Shown here in pieces: positions 21,069-31,681 of a DNA stretch of 41,372 nt; position 1 is the stretch's first letter; each line of letters begins with the position of its first letter. This DNA comes from Alectoria sarmentosa (Eukaryota; Ascomycota; Lecanoromycetes; Lecanorales; Parmeliaceae). Location: NCBI GenBank assembly GCA_009733775.1, contig WOGZ01000294.1:1-41372 (forward strand), in the 5' to 3' direction. The translations under genes were made by a program, and so were the position numbers. The notes under the pieces are model-generated. The model worked only from the letters and a program-made list of their open reading frames with translations. It made no database searches and was not told where the DNA came from.

Positions 21069-24000
21069 GTTTATATTTATTAACGTTACGTTATATTTTT
21101 TTATATAGATTACGTTAATAGAAGAAAAAAAGCATTTAATAAAAATATATCGAATGTTAAAATTATAATAAAATATGATTTTGAAAGAACATAAAATCTT
21201 TAAATTTTCAACGCATTAAAATAATAATTGAAAATAAGTCTTTAATTTATAAAAAACCTTTATCGAATAATCATATTATTAATAAATTATTATATTTGTT
21301 TTCGAAGAAACGAAAACGCAATTCGATTCGAAATTTCATTTTTTATTATATATTAATATTTCGATATTAAATTATAAGATTTCAAAATCTTAAATAGTCA
21401 AATCTTTTAAATCTCTCGATTTCATTTTTTTTAAATCACATTTTTATTATAATTAAATATCAAGAAGAGCGCATATAAAATTAAGCGCTTTTTATTTTTT
21501 GCGCTTTTTAATTTTTGATATTCAAAAAATGATTATTTATAAAATAATTAATTTAATTATTTTTTATTCGTTTAAAACGTCGTGAAGAGTCTTTTTATTT
21601 TAAATATTTTTTTTTTTATCGCCGTAAAGTTCGCTTATGATTTTTTTCGTATTGATAAACTTTTACGAAAAATTTTTGATGTGTACATTTAAATTTATAA
21701 ACGTATTTTTAATAATAATGAGAAAAGTTTATTTTTTGATTAATTGAAAATCATCGTAAAGCGATTGTAAAGTAAGATATAAATATTTTTATAAGTTTAA
21801 TAAAACGATGAAATATATAATTTTTATAAAATTAAAAGAATTTTTAAATCGTGTGATTCGTTTTCTCGAAAAAAGATGTTTATATGTATTTTTTTTTTTC
21901 GATTTGCGCGTTTTCGATGAAGCTTTTTATATGATTTATATATTATTTATATATATAATTTATAATTCTCAAAAAATGTTTATATATTTTTTTATCGCTT
22001 TTATCGATTTTAAAAACGTCGATTTATTTATTTTTTTCTAATATTTCGTTATCGTTTTTTATTTTATATTTATCTTAAAGCGTATTATTTGTAATTATTT
22101 TAAAATTTATTATATTTATATCTTTTGTTAATAATTTTGCAAAGTTAATATATTTTAAAAAACTTATTTTAAAATCTTTATTGTTAATATATAATTGATT
22201 ATTTATAATAAAATTAATATTTTTTAATTATTATTTAATTATTTAAATCTTCTTTTAAAAGTCTTTAAATTGTAAAAATTGATTTTGTTATATAATATAT
22301 TCTTGATTTAATACGTTTTATAATTTGTTTATTATTTTTGCAATAAGAAAAAACTTTAACAAATTATTGAAATAAATTTAACTTTCATTGAGCTAATTTA
22401 TGTGATTCACGACTTTGATTAATAATTTCGTAATAATCTTCAATTGTTTAACAATTTTTTGATATTTTATAATAAATGTGTTTGCATTTTTCGTTATAAT
22501 TACGATAAATCGATTTATTTGATAATAAAGATAATTAATTATGATGATTAATAAATTCGTTAATTCGTTAATAATTGCAATCGCTTTGGTTTTTTTTTGT
22601 TTATGTTATTTATGAGAAGTCTTTTTTTTTTTTTTTGCAAATTAAAAAGATAATTTAAAAATATCATTATTATTAAAATCGTTAATTATTTTTTATATAT
22701 AGAAATTGATAAAATTTAAAGAATTTGATGTAAAAATATCTCGTGTCGATTTTATAAGTGTAAAAAGATCGTTCGAAATTTCGTCGATATTATTATCGTT
22801 ATTGATATATCGTCGATATTGTTTTTTGATTATTAACGTTTTCGTTATTAACATTATTAAAAACATTAATGATAATCTTTTTCTTCTGGTTTATTCTCTT
22901 ATTAAAACGTTCACGATCTCGATTATGATGTTTCGCATCTTCAAATTTTTTTCTTTTAATTGATGTGATCTCGTTTTTTTTTTTTATGCGTTTTAATCAT
23001 AAAATTTCAAGCGTTTATTATTTGAGTTCATTCGTTATTACGTATTTCATGATTATAACTTAATTAATTTTTTTTTTAAATTAATTATGTTTAATTTTAA
23101 AAATATTTTTTATATGAGTTTTAATATTAACATATTTACGTTTAATGAATCGTTCGAATTTTTTTCGCATTTTTCATTAAAAAACATTTATCATATTTAT
23201 CGTTTCGTATTTTATTTAATATTTCAAAGCAATATCGATCATAAACATATTATTTTATTTCGTTAATCGTGTTTTCATTATAAGACGTTAATTAAATTAT
23301 CGATTTAAATAACGTTTATATAATGTGCGAGACGGAGTAATAAAGATTTGAAAAACCTTTATTAAATAATTTAAAAGATCGTTTATTCTTTATTATTATT
23401 TGATCGCGTATATTTTCATATTTATATAATCGTTTCATTATGATAACTCAGCATCGTTTTTCTTTTTCATTATATGTTCTTTTTTTTACTTTTATTGTGT
23501 GTGTTTTTAAAACTCTTTTTTTTCTTTTAAAAAAACTTTGATTAATATAATTTCGTTTCTTTTCGCTTGCGAGAAGAGATATTCAATTATTGTGAAATTG
23601 TGAAATCGTTTAAATTCGTGAGATCGTTTAAATTTTATGAATAAAACGTTAATATTTTATGAAAGTTAATTGAAAAGAGAGCGATTTATATTTTCATTGA
23701 ATAAATAAGAAATGCAGTTCGATGATGCTTTAATACGTTTTTAAAAGATATATATGATATGAGAAATTGTTAATTTGTTGATAAAACGATATTTGTTAAT
23801 GAAATAACGACGATTTTGAATAATGCTGAGACGTTATTCTTTAATTGAGGTTTTTTTTATAAATTTTGCATCTATTATATCAGCATTAAAAATCGTTTTT
23901 CGTTTATTTATCGTTTTTATAAAGAATGAAAAAACGTGTAATAAGAGTTATGTAAAATTATTTGCTATTTATTCAAATTTGTACGTTTAATTAAGTAATC

Positions 24001-24146
24001 ACATTAACGATTAATAAGATAATTAAGCTTTTAAATTAATGATTTAATAAATTAAATCATTGATTTAAAAGAAAGATTTTCGAGAACGTTAATTATTATT
24101 CTATGTGATTAGATTGTTGAATAATTACGCTTTTAAGTTTTAATTA

Positions 24147-24175
24147 TTCTTTTAATTATTGTTGTTAAACCTCCC
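24147..24175 (-). repeat. Right terminal inverted repeat
   Basis: Reverse complement of the left terminal repeat with two G-to-A differences. It ends directly before TA at 24176-24177, where GC-balanced sequence resumes. Confidence 0.8.
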
Positions 24176-24177
24176 TA

Positions 24178-25508
24178 ATAAGATAAGAGGATGAATAAGA
24201 GCATTTGCGCAACATGTCGTTGGTGTAATGAAGCATGGATTGGGTCAAATTACAGGCCCGCCGCTTTGTTACAGGTCGTATTTTACTAAACACTAGCAAT
24301 AATCCTCGGGCTAAAATCCACCATTACTCAAACCATACATATCTACATCATTCATACCATCGACGATAACAAATCGCAAGCTGGAAGACGCCTTGCCAAG
24401 ACCAGGATGCGACTGATGTGACTGGGATGTTTTGTGACTTGCATGAAACCTGCAGCTCTAGCTTCTAAGCAACCATCTTTCGCATCAAACACTACGTGAT
24501 ACACAAGTATAGAACTGAATCTAGCGTGCTAGCGCAGAAGAATGTGTCCGACTTGTGAGTAGCAGAGTCATATGTCCAGCCGAAGACTGCTATTTCTGCG
24601 CTTTTGATTGGGTATCTCATCAGTAAGATGCGAGTCAGCAGGGACCTTCGCTGGTAGACATCGCTTTTCTAACCTCTCTCCACGTTGACCAGAAACCTGG
24701 ACGGTAACAACACAAATTAATCCTACCAGAACTCTTTGGAGCTCAACATCTATGCAGATTGCATAGAACTGCCGAGTATCAGATTTCAGATTAATTTGGG
24801 GTTCAAGGTATTCTAACGTCGCGCTGGGATCGTGTTTCTGAAACCTTTGAATGCATCTCATGTTGTTGCTCCTTATTCAGGAGCAAGAATGAAACTTCAT
24901 CGTGACCCCTTCAAGGATTAGTGTCAATTGTTGCTCTCGAGCTACCCTTGGGACCAGCTTTTAATCGAACGTTCGGAATACTGGAATGATCTATTGTCCT
25001 GAAGTCTGTCAATGCTTGTAAAGCCAAGCAGTTGCTGCTAGTATTATCCCGAGACCTCTGATCAAGCCGTTGATTTGAAGTATCGATGCAATTTGGTTCC
25101 AGATGTGGCGTTCGGAGTGTGGAACGGTCAGCCTCTCCTGTAGTCGGATGGGTCAGACAAATTGCAGCTCTGCCAAAAGACAGCCCGCACTTTTTATGCC
25201 AGGATCAAAGCTCAGCCTCCTCCAACATGTTAGCACCTCCTTACGACGTGAAAGGGATCACTGCGGGATTGCGACTTGACCACTCGCTTGAAAAAATCTT
25301 TACTTAAAGGCTTCAACCTTGTACAACGCCTTAAAATCTCAGCAACCAGAGTCAGTTCAGAATAACAAGACCTACCTTCTTTTTTGATGTAGCTAGCAGT
25401 CCATCTCTATTCTACCACTCATTTTCTAGGTACAATATTTTTGATTCAATTTCTGTCCGCCAACATTTACCCTCAGTCTTTTCAGATTGAGCGGTATCTT
25501 AGAACGAG
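24178..25508. other. Intergenic region between transposon and secreted-protein gene
   Basis: GC-balanced sequence with no recognisable gene. Minus-strand frame 24568-24861 (97 codons) and plus-strand frame 25086-25307 have no domain and no splice structure that extends them. The last ~100 bp, including TACAATATTTTTGATTCAAT near 25431, are the likely promoter of the next gene. Confidence 0.5.
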
Positions 25509-26276
25509 ATGCTGTTTTCTGTACAAAACCCACTGCTCGTCATCGCATTATACTGTCTCTACCTTCCCGCAATTGCTCGAACGCTACCCCTCAACGAGAT
25601 CGTCGTCCGCGCAGAAGTAGTGGACTTGGACCCCACCGTCGACGATACAGCCGGAACCGACGACGACGGTACCACCGCCGCAACAGGCACGCAAGACACA
25701 TCATCAGACACCTCAACGGGTAGGTTGCCCCGATTGAAAAATACCTGACTCCCTTTCTGACCACCATACAATACGACCGGCCCTGGCCCGTAACTCCCGA
25801 CTCCGGCGCACGTAACGGGATAAGTGACGGTCTCGACCCAGCCGGACGGCCATACATTAATTACGCCTTGAACACAATCGAAGGCGCCATACCGGCCGAG
25901 GGTCGCAGTCCAGTCTTCTTCACAGACAGACGGATTCAGAGTACTGGCTCATTGTCAATCGGGCCTCGAATGGTGAATTTCCCTTTAGAGAGAATTACAG
26001 GACGATAATGGAGTGCTAACACGAGATACCAGCTATGGCCCGAAGCAACATGAACCCCGTAGTCTTCGTGAGCATGGACTCGGAAGGCGGGGCCCGAAGC
26101 GTTTTCAACGGATTTCAAACCAATGATGGCAAAGGCGACATTAATGATCCGACCACGTGGAAACCTACGAACAAGGGTATGAACCCACCATCTCCCACAA
26201 TCACTGTACCGAGTAATCTATCACAGGGGTCGGCCAAACATTCTACCAAACCGAACTTCCCCGTGCTAACGCGTAA
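25509..26276 (+). CDS. Putative small secreted protein, exon structure uncertain
   Basis: Exon 1 (25509-25719) encodes MLFSVQNPLLVIALYCLYLP and AIARTLPLNEIVVRAE, a clear signal peptide, then an Asp/Thr-rich segment. It ends at a GTAGGT donor. A downstream exon reads EYWLIVNRASNG, joins across a good intron (25973-26032, GTGAAT..CTAAC..CAG) to AMARSNMNPVVFVSMDSEGG, and continues NDGKGDINDPTTWKPTNK. A 50-nt intron (GTATGA..CACAG, about 26177-26226) would then give GVGQTFYQTELPRANA and a TAA at 26274-26276; unspliced, the frame runs on to 26427. The segment between exon 1 and EYWLIV has a good frame (GRPYINYALNTIEGAIPAEG) that is out of phase by one base. So either an unusual acceptor is used or a frameshift is present. 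The family is not recognised. Confidence 0.5.
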
Positions 26277-26384
26277 CCCCAATACCCAAAAGATCGTCGC
26301 ATACCACAAGAACGACCAAGGTGACTACGAGTTCACCACGCAATGGGACCCCAGTCTGCCCACAACTGACTTAAGAACCCCTTT

Positions 26385-26416
<32 letters not shown>

Positions 26417-26570
26417 TCCCCATCTAGCAGGCTTCGAAGAGCCAATGCAGTCTAAGGCGTCGAACTTCCCATATTCACGTCTTTTCGGGTGCAAGTCGCA
26501 AACTTCTGTCACCCATAAATACCACGACCTTCAGAAGATCTCCGAACGGCGCCAAGATCGCTCGCCGCGT
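26277..26570. other. 3' flank of the secreted-protein gene with tetranucleotide repeat
   Basis: The stretch contains a (TTTC)n microsatellite followed by CCCCATCTAG, which resembles an intron acceptor; the gene above might therefore extend further. No confident exon follows. Confidence 0.4.
26382..26418. repeat. (TTTC)n microsatellite
   Basis: About nine consecutive TTTC units, interrupted only at the ends. Copy number is likely to vary between strains. Confidence 0.95.
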
Positions 26571-26579
26571 TGGTTATGT

Positions 26580-27185
26580 TCCCGCAGGTGTCTTCACACT
26601 CTTTACCCCTCAACTACCACCCTCCTCCTCCTCTCACCACCTTCCCCACCATCATCCATACCATAGTAAACCAACCATTTCACCACCACCACCACCATTA
26701 CCACCAACCCAACCCAACCCAGCCAAACCATCAAACCCACCAACCCACCTCCCCTCGCTCCCCCTCCCCCTCGTTAACACAAACAAAGTACCCCCTTCTC
26801 ATTCCCTTCCCCCACCTTCCCCCCCAAACCCCATAGACAAAGCGCCGCAGCCGATGGGAACGATGGGAATAAACCGCAAGTAAGTAAAATGAATGGTTCG
26901 GCTTAAAGTATGTAGTGAGTGATCGGGTATTATACTTATCTTACTTACCTTACCTTATCCATTCATTCATTCAAACCCCCCCCCCAAAAAAAATATCATT
27001 TCAAACGCATATTCATTCATTTATTCATCCCCCCCCAAAAAAAAGCCCAGTCTAAGCCCTTACCCATTCATCCATTCATTCATCCATTCATCCCAAACCT
27101 CCAAAAAAAGCCCATTCCAAACGCATACCCATCCATCCATCCATTTAAACCCCCTCTCCCCCCCCCCAAAAAACCCCATTTTGCG
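26580..27185. repeat. G-depleted, C/A/T simple-sequence tract with four poly-C/poly-A units
   Basis: Over ~600 bp the plus strand has very few G bases. It begins with CCTCCTCC, CACCACCACC and CCAACCCAACCC repeats. Between about 26961 and 27180 a degenerate unit of 50-60 bp occurs four times: CATTCATTC or CATCCATCC, a run of C, a run of A, then CATTTCAAACGCAT or CCCATTCCAAACGCAT-like sequence. The C runs are at about 26976, 27031, 27095 and 27155. Open frames here are composition artefacts. Confidence 0.8.
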
Positions 27186-27451
27186 CGCGCTCCACCAATT
27201 AAATTCCTAAAACAAGCTTTCTTTTTGGGTATATCCTCCTCCCCTACTCTCAAAGGAAGGCAGGAAGATAGAAAGCCGGTTTCGAAAGCTTTACATACTG
27301 CCGCCGTTTCAAATATTTATTTTCCAAATATATCTTCAGTTCAGTTCGTTCAAGCCGGATCAAGGAACACAAGTTTCCCAAGGCAGGAAAGGAAGGAAGA
27401 AAGGAAAGGAAAAAGGGACGAATATAATCTCATCTCGGTATGTATAGGTAT

Positions 27452-28081
27452 GGGACAAACCTAAAACGTAAATCAATCAATCAAATCAGTGGTTGTCCTT
27501 TTTATTCTCTCGACGTTCGTTCGCAAAATGTAGGTAAATAAATAGGTAAGTAAATAGATAGGTAAATAAGAAGAATGATGATTTAATTCAAATCGTGAAC
27601 AGAAACCGGCGGGCCGAAATGATTCATTAGTGTCACAATTCACAATACTTTTGCTCCCAAGAAGGTTCCCCATCATCATTATTGTTACACGTGATGCTCC
27701 AATCTCTCAGAAACTTGCTATAATCAACACGTGAGCTCATGCCAGGGCGCTGCAAAAACCACAATCTCATCTTAACATGAAAGGGACAAACCTACAACGT
27801 AAATCAATCAGATCAATGATTGTCTTTTTTATCTACCCGGCGTTCGCAGAGTGTAGGTAGGTAGGTAGGTAGGTAGGTAGATAGGTAGGTAAGGTGATTT
27901 AATTCAAATCAAATCGTGAACAGAAACCGGCGAGTTGAATTGATTCACTCATTGTTACAATTCCCATTACTTTTGCTCCCAAGAAGGTTCCATATCATTA
28001 TTATTGTTACACGTGATGTTCAATAATCTCTCAGAAACTTGCTACCATTAACACGTGAGAGCTCGCAGGGCGCTGCAAAAA
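27452..28081. repeat. Tandem duplication, two diverged ~305 bp units (period ~331 bp)
   Basis: Unit 1 (27452-27757) and unit 2 (27783-28081) share, in order: GGGACAAACCTA..ACGTAAATCA, TTGTC, GACGTTCG/GGCGTTCG, a TAGGTA-repeat, TGATTTAATTCAAATC, CGTGAACAGAAACCGGCG, TACTTTTGCTCCCAAGAAGG, TTATTGTTACACGTGATG, CTCTCAGAAACTTGCTA, AACACGTGAG and CAGGGCGCTGCAAAAA. Each unit has two CACGTG sites. Unit 2 ends 4 bp from the stop codon of the receptor gene on the minus strand, so the duplicated DNA is its 3' UTR/terminator region. Confidence 0.88.
27853..27892. repeat. (GTAG)n microsatellite
   Basis: About nine GTAG/GGTA units in duplication unit 2. In unit 1 the same place holds a diverged TAGGTAAATA series, so expansion followed duplication. 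Confidence 0.9.
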
Positions 28082-28085
28082 TCAA

Positions 28086-29654
28086 TCACCCCTTCTCAAA
28101 CGCTGCCTCCGAACAATTGCGAGCCTTGGGGAGGACCGTCTCGACGCCAGCCTTCCTCTCATCACCCTCCTGCCATTCTGCGACGGCCAGGGTAGGAACT
28201 TTGGCCGCATCGGCGCTTCCTCGCTGCAGACCATGATCGGCCCTGGAAGGAGTCCGCCACTCCATCGGATTGTGAAGCGACTGGACAGCAGCCCAATTCC
28301 TACGCACCAGGTCCAAGAACTTGTTATTGGTGGCCCCAGCTTCGACATTTTCGTATCCGGATCTGCGGTTGGGAGGTGTAAAGCAGTCATCGGTAGCCAG
28401 CTCGACACTTTGAACGCCTCTCTTGCTACTGCGGCGGACCTTTGGATCGAAAAGAGGGCGGAAGGTGGGGAGGCAGGCGCAGAGGATGGCTACGTCGACT
28501 TCGACGACGGACCAGACGCAGGGCTCGACATCGGACCCTGGTATCATATCAGCCTTGTCTTCGCTTAAGCTGTTTGGGACAGGGACCGAGAGATGGTGAC
28601 ATACAGCTCACGTCCGACAGGGAAATCGAGTACATCTTTGGGACCCGGTAGATACTTACGACGCACACACTAGGCAAAGCCCCATTAGCGGTAACCCTCA
28701 ACAGTCAAACAATTGTGATCTGATGCCAACTCACAAGCCACCAAGCAGGAACATGCCAATCAACTGGGCCTTCCTCTCCCTCGAAATCTGCAGTCGCCAC
28801 AGCATCGGCATGGGTATGCACAACGTGACGATATCAGTAAAGGCGTTGAAAGAGCCGATGGCGATATACGTCGTATTTACGCGGATACAAGTCGGACTTG
28901 GAATGGAGGGATTCCATGCAGCTTGAATGGGTCGACATTGGACCAGGAGGACGAAGAATTGGGCTGTGCAGTAGCAGACTACGAAGACGCCGACGGTCCA
29001 GAGGACTATGAGGAGACGGTGACCGGGAAAGATGCGTCTGTAGAGGACCAGGATGGAGATTTTTGCGAGGGCGATGGCGGGGTTGTAGAGGATCAGGTGG
29101 GCGAGGACGATCTGGTGAGATGAGCAGCTTTAGTGGATTGACCAGTGGTAGGTGAATGGTGGAAGTCACACCTTTCCAAACGTTTCGGGGTCATTCAGAA
29201 GAATTGCGTGTTTGCCTCCTCCGTAGTGGACGCCTAGTCTTCTGTGAGCGGTTTGCGCGGATTGTAGGGGTTGATATGAGCGGGATTACAGAGCAGTCCA
29301 ACAGCGACCTGCGCCGACGCCAGAATCTGTCAAGAAGGTCTAATCAGCGGCTACGACGGATTCTCGTTTGACGAGCCATGCTTGAAATTCAGTGGCCACG
29401 ACGGAGACCAAAAGGAAATTGACGCTCGGCTTCAGGGGCGAGAGGAATACCCATGCAGCAATGACCAAGTAGTCATCGGCCTGAAGGCGCGCCGCCTTGG
29501 ACAAATGCCGGGAAAGCAGCCTCAAGACGACAGCAATCGTAGCCAGGGGAAGGCAGATGTAGTGCGAAACCAAGATCTGACTCGACAGATTGTCGCTGGT
29601 GTGCGCAAGTTGGTACTGGGCCTCGCTGGGGCTCGGGATCAATGGGGATGGCAT
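28086..29654 (-). CDS. Rhodopsin-domain (PTH11-like) fungal membrane receptor, six exons, 398 aa
   Basis: A seven-helix integral membrane protein of the fungal rhodopsin-domain family, which includes PTH11-like receptors; it lacks a CFEM domain. Exons are 29654-29451, 29326-29290, 29233-29172, 29111-28735, 28669-28605 and 28537-28086; all introns are GT..AG and phases match throughout. Marks: SSQILVSHYICLPLATIAVV (TM1), ADDYLVIAAW (TM2), the conserved loop VHYGGGKHAILLNDPETFGK, YNPAIALAKISILVLYRRIF (TM3 and the family's K-S-L-YRR-F motif), QCRPIQAAW, TTYIAIGSFNAFTDIVTLCI (TM5), PMPMLWRLQIS, and DVEPCVWSVVEVDVAILCAC (last TM). The tail is cytosolic, hydrophilic, with no domain. The ligand is unknown. 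The 3' flank is tandemly duplicated. Confidence 0.88.
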
Positions 29655-31131
29655 TTCGAATTGTTGCCTACTTCAAAGTTGCGAGAGCGGGCTCGAACAT
29701 GATTGGAGTCAAGAAGATTGAAATGTTACGGGGACGAGAAGGTCTTTTCATGATCTGCCTGTCTTATCAAGGTTGAATGGAATGAAACGTCGCACATGGG
29801 GCTGCTGATTTGCATACGTTTCATGCATGTAAGAGACGATATCCAATGGCGACACTGTGTTTCCCTTCCACATGCGAGCCTGGGGCGTAGCTTGACGGAT
29901 GTAGATGTGGATGTAATCGAGGGGCGCAGCAAGGCTCCCGATACGAGTAGTCCGCCCCACCAGGCCCCCAACTCCGAGTTGATATTGATAGAAGGATTAG
30001 TTCATTAGACCGTCTGACCTTATATCGGACGTGTATATAGAAACAAGTCGATATGTCTGAACAAACACTTTCGACTGATGATCTGGCCGAAGGATGGCCG
30101 AGTATCTAAATATCTGAGTATGGTGGGGATAACTTTCAGTAGCATTAAGTAGGGCTGACTCAGAACCTCTTGTTTCTGACGTGAGCGCCAAGCTTCTCCA
30201 AGAGTCACACTAACTGCTTTAGTATTAGACTACCGCGCTCATGCTCGGACTGGTCCAGACTCGATCCAACTCTGACAATTTGATGCATTGTGCAATGTGT
30301 GAACCTATCATAGGATCATTATGGACAGCTTCAGGCCTCTAGACGGACGCATCGAAAGTTTGAGAGCCTTGATCTCACTTCAGTGTTTGACAACGGATCT
30401 AGCAAAGCCAACACAAAGCCTGCATAACGGATGTGGCACATGTCGACCGAGCGAGAACTTGTGACTAGCGAGCGGAGCGAGTCAAGTGTGTGGTATGGCA
30501 GGATCATCATAGCGGCGCCCAATCCGCCTTTCCTTGGAATCTCGATGCCGGAGAGTCAAGAGCAAAGAGGGTGAGCAGAAGCTCTGGTTGCTTGCTACAG
30601 CCGTAGAGGGTCAGTCATCGATATGTTTGTTTTCAGACGTCTTCACGTCGATGGCAAGGAACACTACTGCACACAAAAATATTACAAACTCGGGCGGAGA
30701 AGACATGTTATCTGATGCTGGCTGTGAGAAAGAGATGGACCGCATGATGAGGACTTGGTGATTGGCTGTTTAAGGGGCGGAAGGGACCGGGATGGTTGGA
30801 ATAAGGTTCGGGGTGTCGTATTCGCGCATGGCGTCTTGTCGTGCTATCTTATCTTCCATTGAGATTGATAAAAAATAGAGCGTGGGGGCTGCAACTTTTT
30901 TGGGGGGCAAGTCGCACCGAGCTGCCCGTTTTAAACGGGCTCCGCAGATACCTTGGTCTATCGAGCTCGTCACGTGTCGATAGCGTGAAAGAAGCAGTGA
31001 CATATCCGGGCCGCCATTATTGAGCCAGGAGCAAAAGGTCCCAGACAGCGCAAACCCTGAGCCAACTCCTGGGTGCCTTCTTCAGCGCCCAAGCCCAAAT
31101 CCATCACCACGCCACGAGAAACCCACCAAGC
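29655..31131. other. Intergenic region between receptor gene and MITE-like element
   Basis: Nearly 1.5 kb of GC-balanced sequence with only short, unrecognised frames on both strands. The part next to 29,655 is the receptor promoter. A TCACGTGTCG word at about 30970-30979 recurs upstream of the P450 gene. Confidence 0.5.
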
Positions 31132-31595
31132 TGGAATGTCTTGGCACTTTTCGTCGCTGCCCCCCCAATACATTTGTGTACTGTAGCATCAACATTGGAC
31201 AACGTACCTTATCTCTTTGCGCTTATTTTGCTTTTGAATAACGTTATTCAATAATTCTTTTGCATTTTTATTTACGGCCTGTAAAATTTTAATGCACGTT
31301 GTATCCTTTTTACGTTATTTTTGAACAAAAACTTATTTCTGAGTCTCTTGAGCAGAGGTTATTTCAAAAAATGTAAAAAAGCGATTATTGTTGCGAATAC
31401 GAAGCGATGAGGGTGCGCTCGACGATATGAAAACATTTATGCGTGCGAGAGACATAATTATAGGGTTGGGACTTGTATAAATTCGATTATTTGCGACACT
31501 TGTTATTTGCTTGTATCGATGATATTAACCGATGTTGATGTTACAGTACAAAAATGTAGGGGGGGGGCAGCGACGAAAAGTGCCAAGACATTCCA
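31132..31595. mobile_element. MITE-like non-autonomous DNA element with ~70 bp terminal inverted repeats
   Basis: The left end reads TGGAATGTCTTGGCACTTTT then CGTCGCTGCCCCCCC and, further in, TGTACTGTAGCATCAACATT. The right end is the reverse complement of the same series, with TGTACTGTAACATCAACATC; differences are mainly transitions. The AT-rich core (31204-31523) has no coding frame. No clear target duplication flanks it. Beyond the right end, homology to the copy at the contig end continues for 22 bp (to 31617), so the true element may start further out and the left side may be diverged or truncated. Confidence 0.82.
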
Positions 31596-31617
31596 ATTGG
31601 TTTTGAATACGTTAAAT
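31559..31617 (-). repeat. Transposon-end copy 2 (inverted relative to the contig-end copy)
   Basis: Read on the minus strand it gives ATTTAACGTATTCAAAACCA, ATTGGAATGTCTTGGCACTT and TTCGTCGCTG followed by a C run. It matches the plus-strand copy at 41315-41372 with two A/G differences. Its outer end lies 64 bp from the stop codon of the ABC transporter. Confidence 0.88.
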
Positions 31618-31681
31618 GAGGAAAGCAAGAGTCCTCAATCTCTCGAATACAATACGGGCGTTCCCATATCACCGCCATCAT

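Larger units (their letters stand above)
20069..24175. mobile_element. RIP-degraded DNA transposon with terminal inverted repeats (4107 bp)
   Basis: The left end (20069-20097) reads GGGAGGTTTAGCAGCAATAA then TTAAAAGAA. The right end (24147-24175), reverse-complemented, reads GGGAGGTTTAACAACAATAA then TTAAAAGAA: 29 bp with only two differences, both G to A as expected from RIP. A TA dinucleotide flanks each end (20067-20068 and 24176-24177), the target duplication typical of the Tc1/mariner/Fot1 superfamily. The interior is extremely AT-rich with C kept mainly in CpG, and no transposase frame survives. At 4.1 kb it is longer than a plain Fot1-type element (~2 kb), so it may contain nested insertions or belong to another TA-targeting family. 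Confidence 0.78.

Noticed and set aside
21808..22963. Phe/Ile-rich frames of 77 and 85 codons inside the transposon
   Set aside because: Translations of RIP-mutated AT-rich DNA; no transposase motif can be read.
20069..24175. LTR retrotransposon interpretation of the AT-rich block
   Set aside because: The ends are inverted rather than direct repeats and are flanked by TA, so a class II element fits better.
24568..24861. Minus-strand frame of 97 codons
   Set aside because: No signal peptide, domain or intron structure, and no upstream or downstream continuation.
26961..27180. CRISPR-like spaced repeats
   Set aside because: The repeated modules are degenerate, lack constant spacers, and sit in a eukaryotic genome; local duplication of simple sequence explains them.
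26570..27464. Pro/His-rich open frames of 88 and 181 codons
   Set aside because: They arise from C-rich and CATT simple repeats with almost no G, so stop codons are avoided by composition alone.
30770..31173. Short minus-strand frames upstream of the MITE
   Set aside because: No family resemblance; one runs into the transposon repeat.
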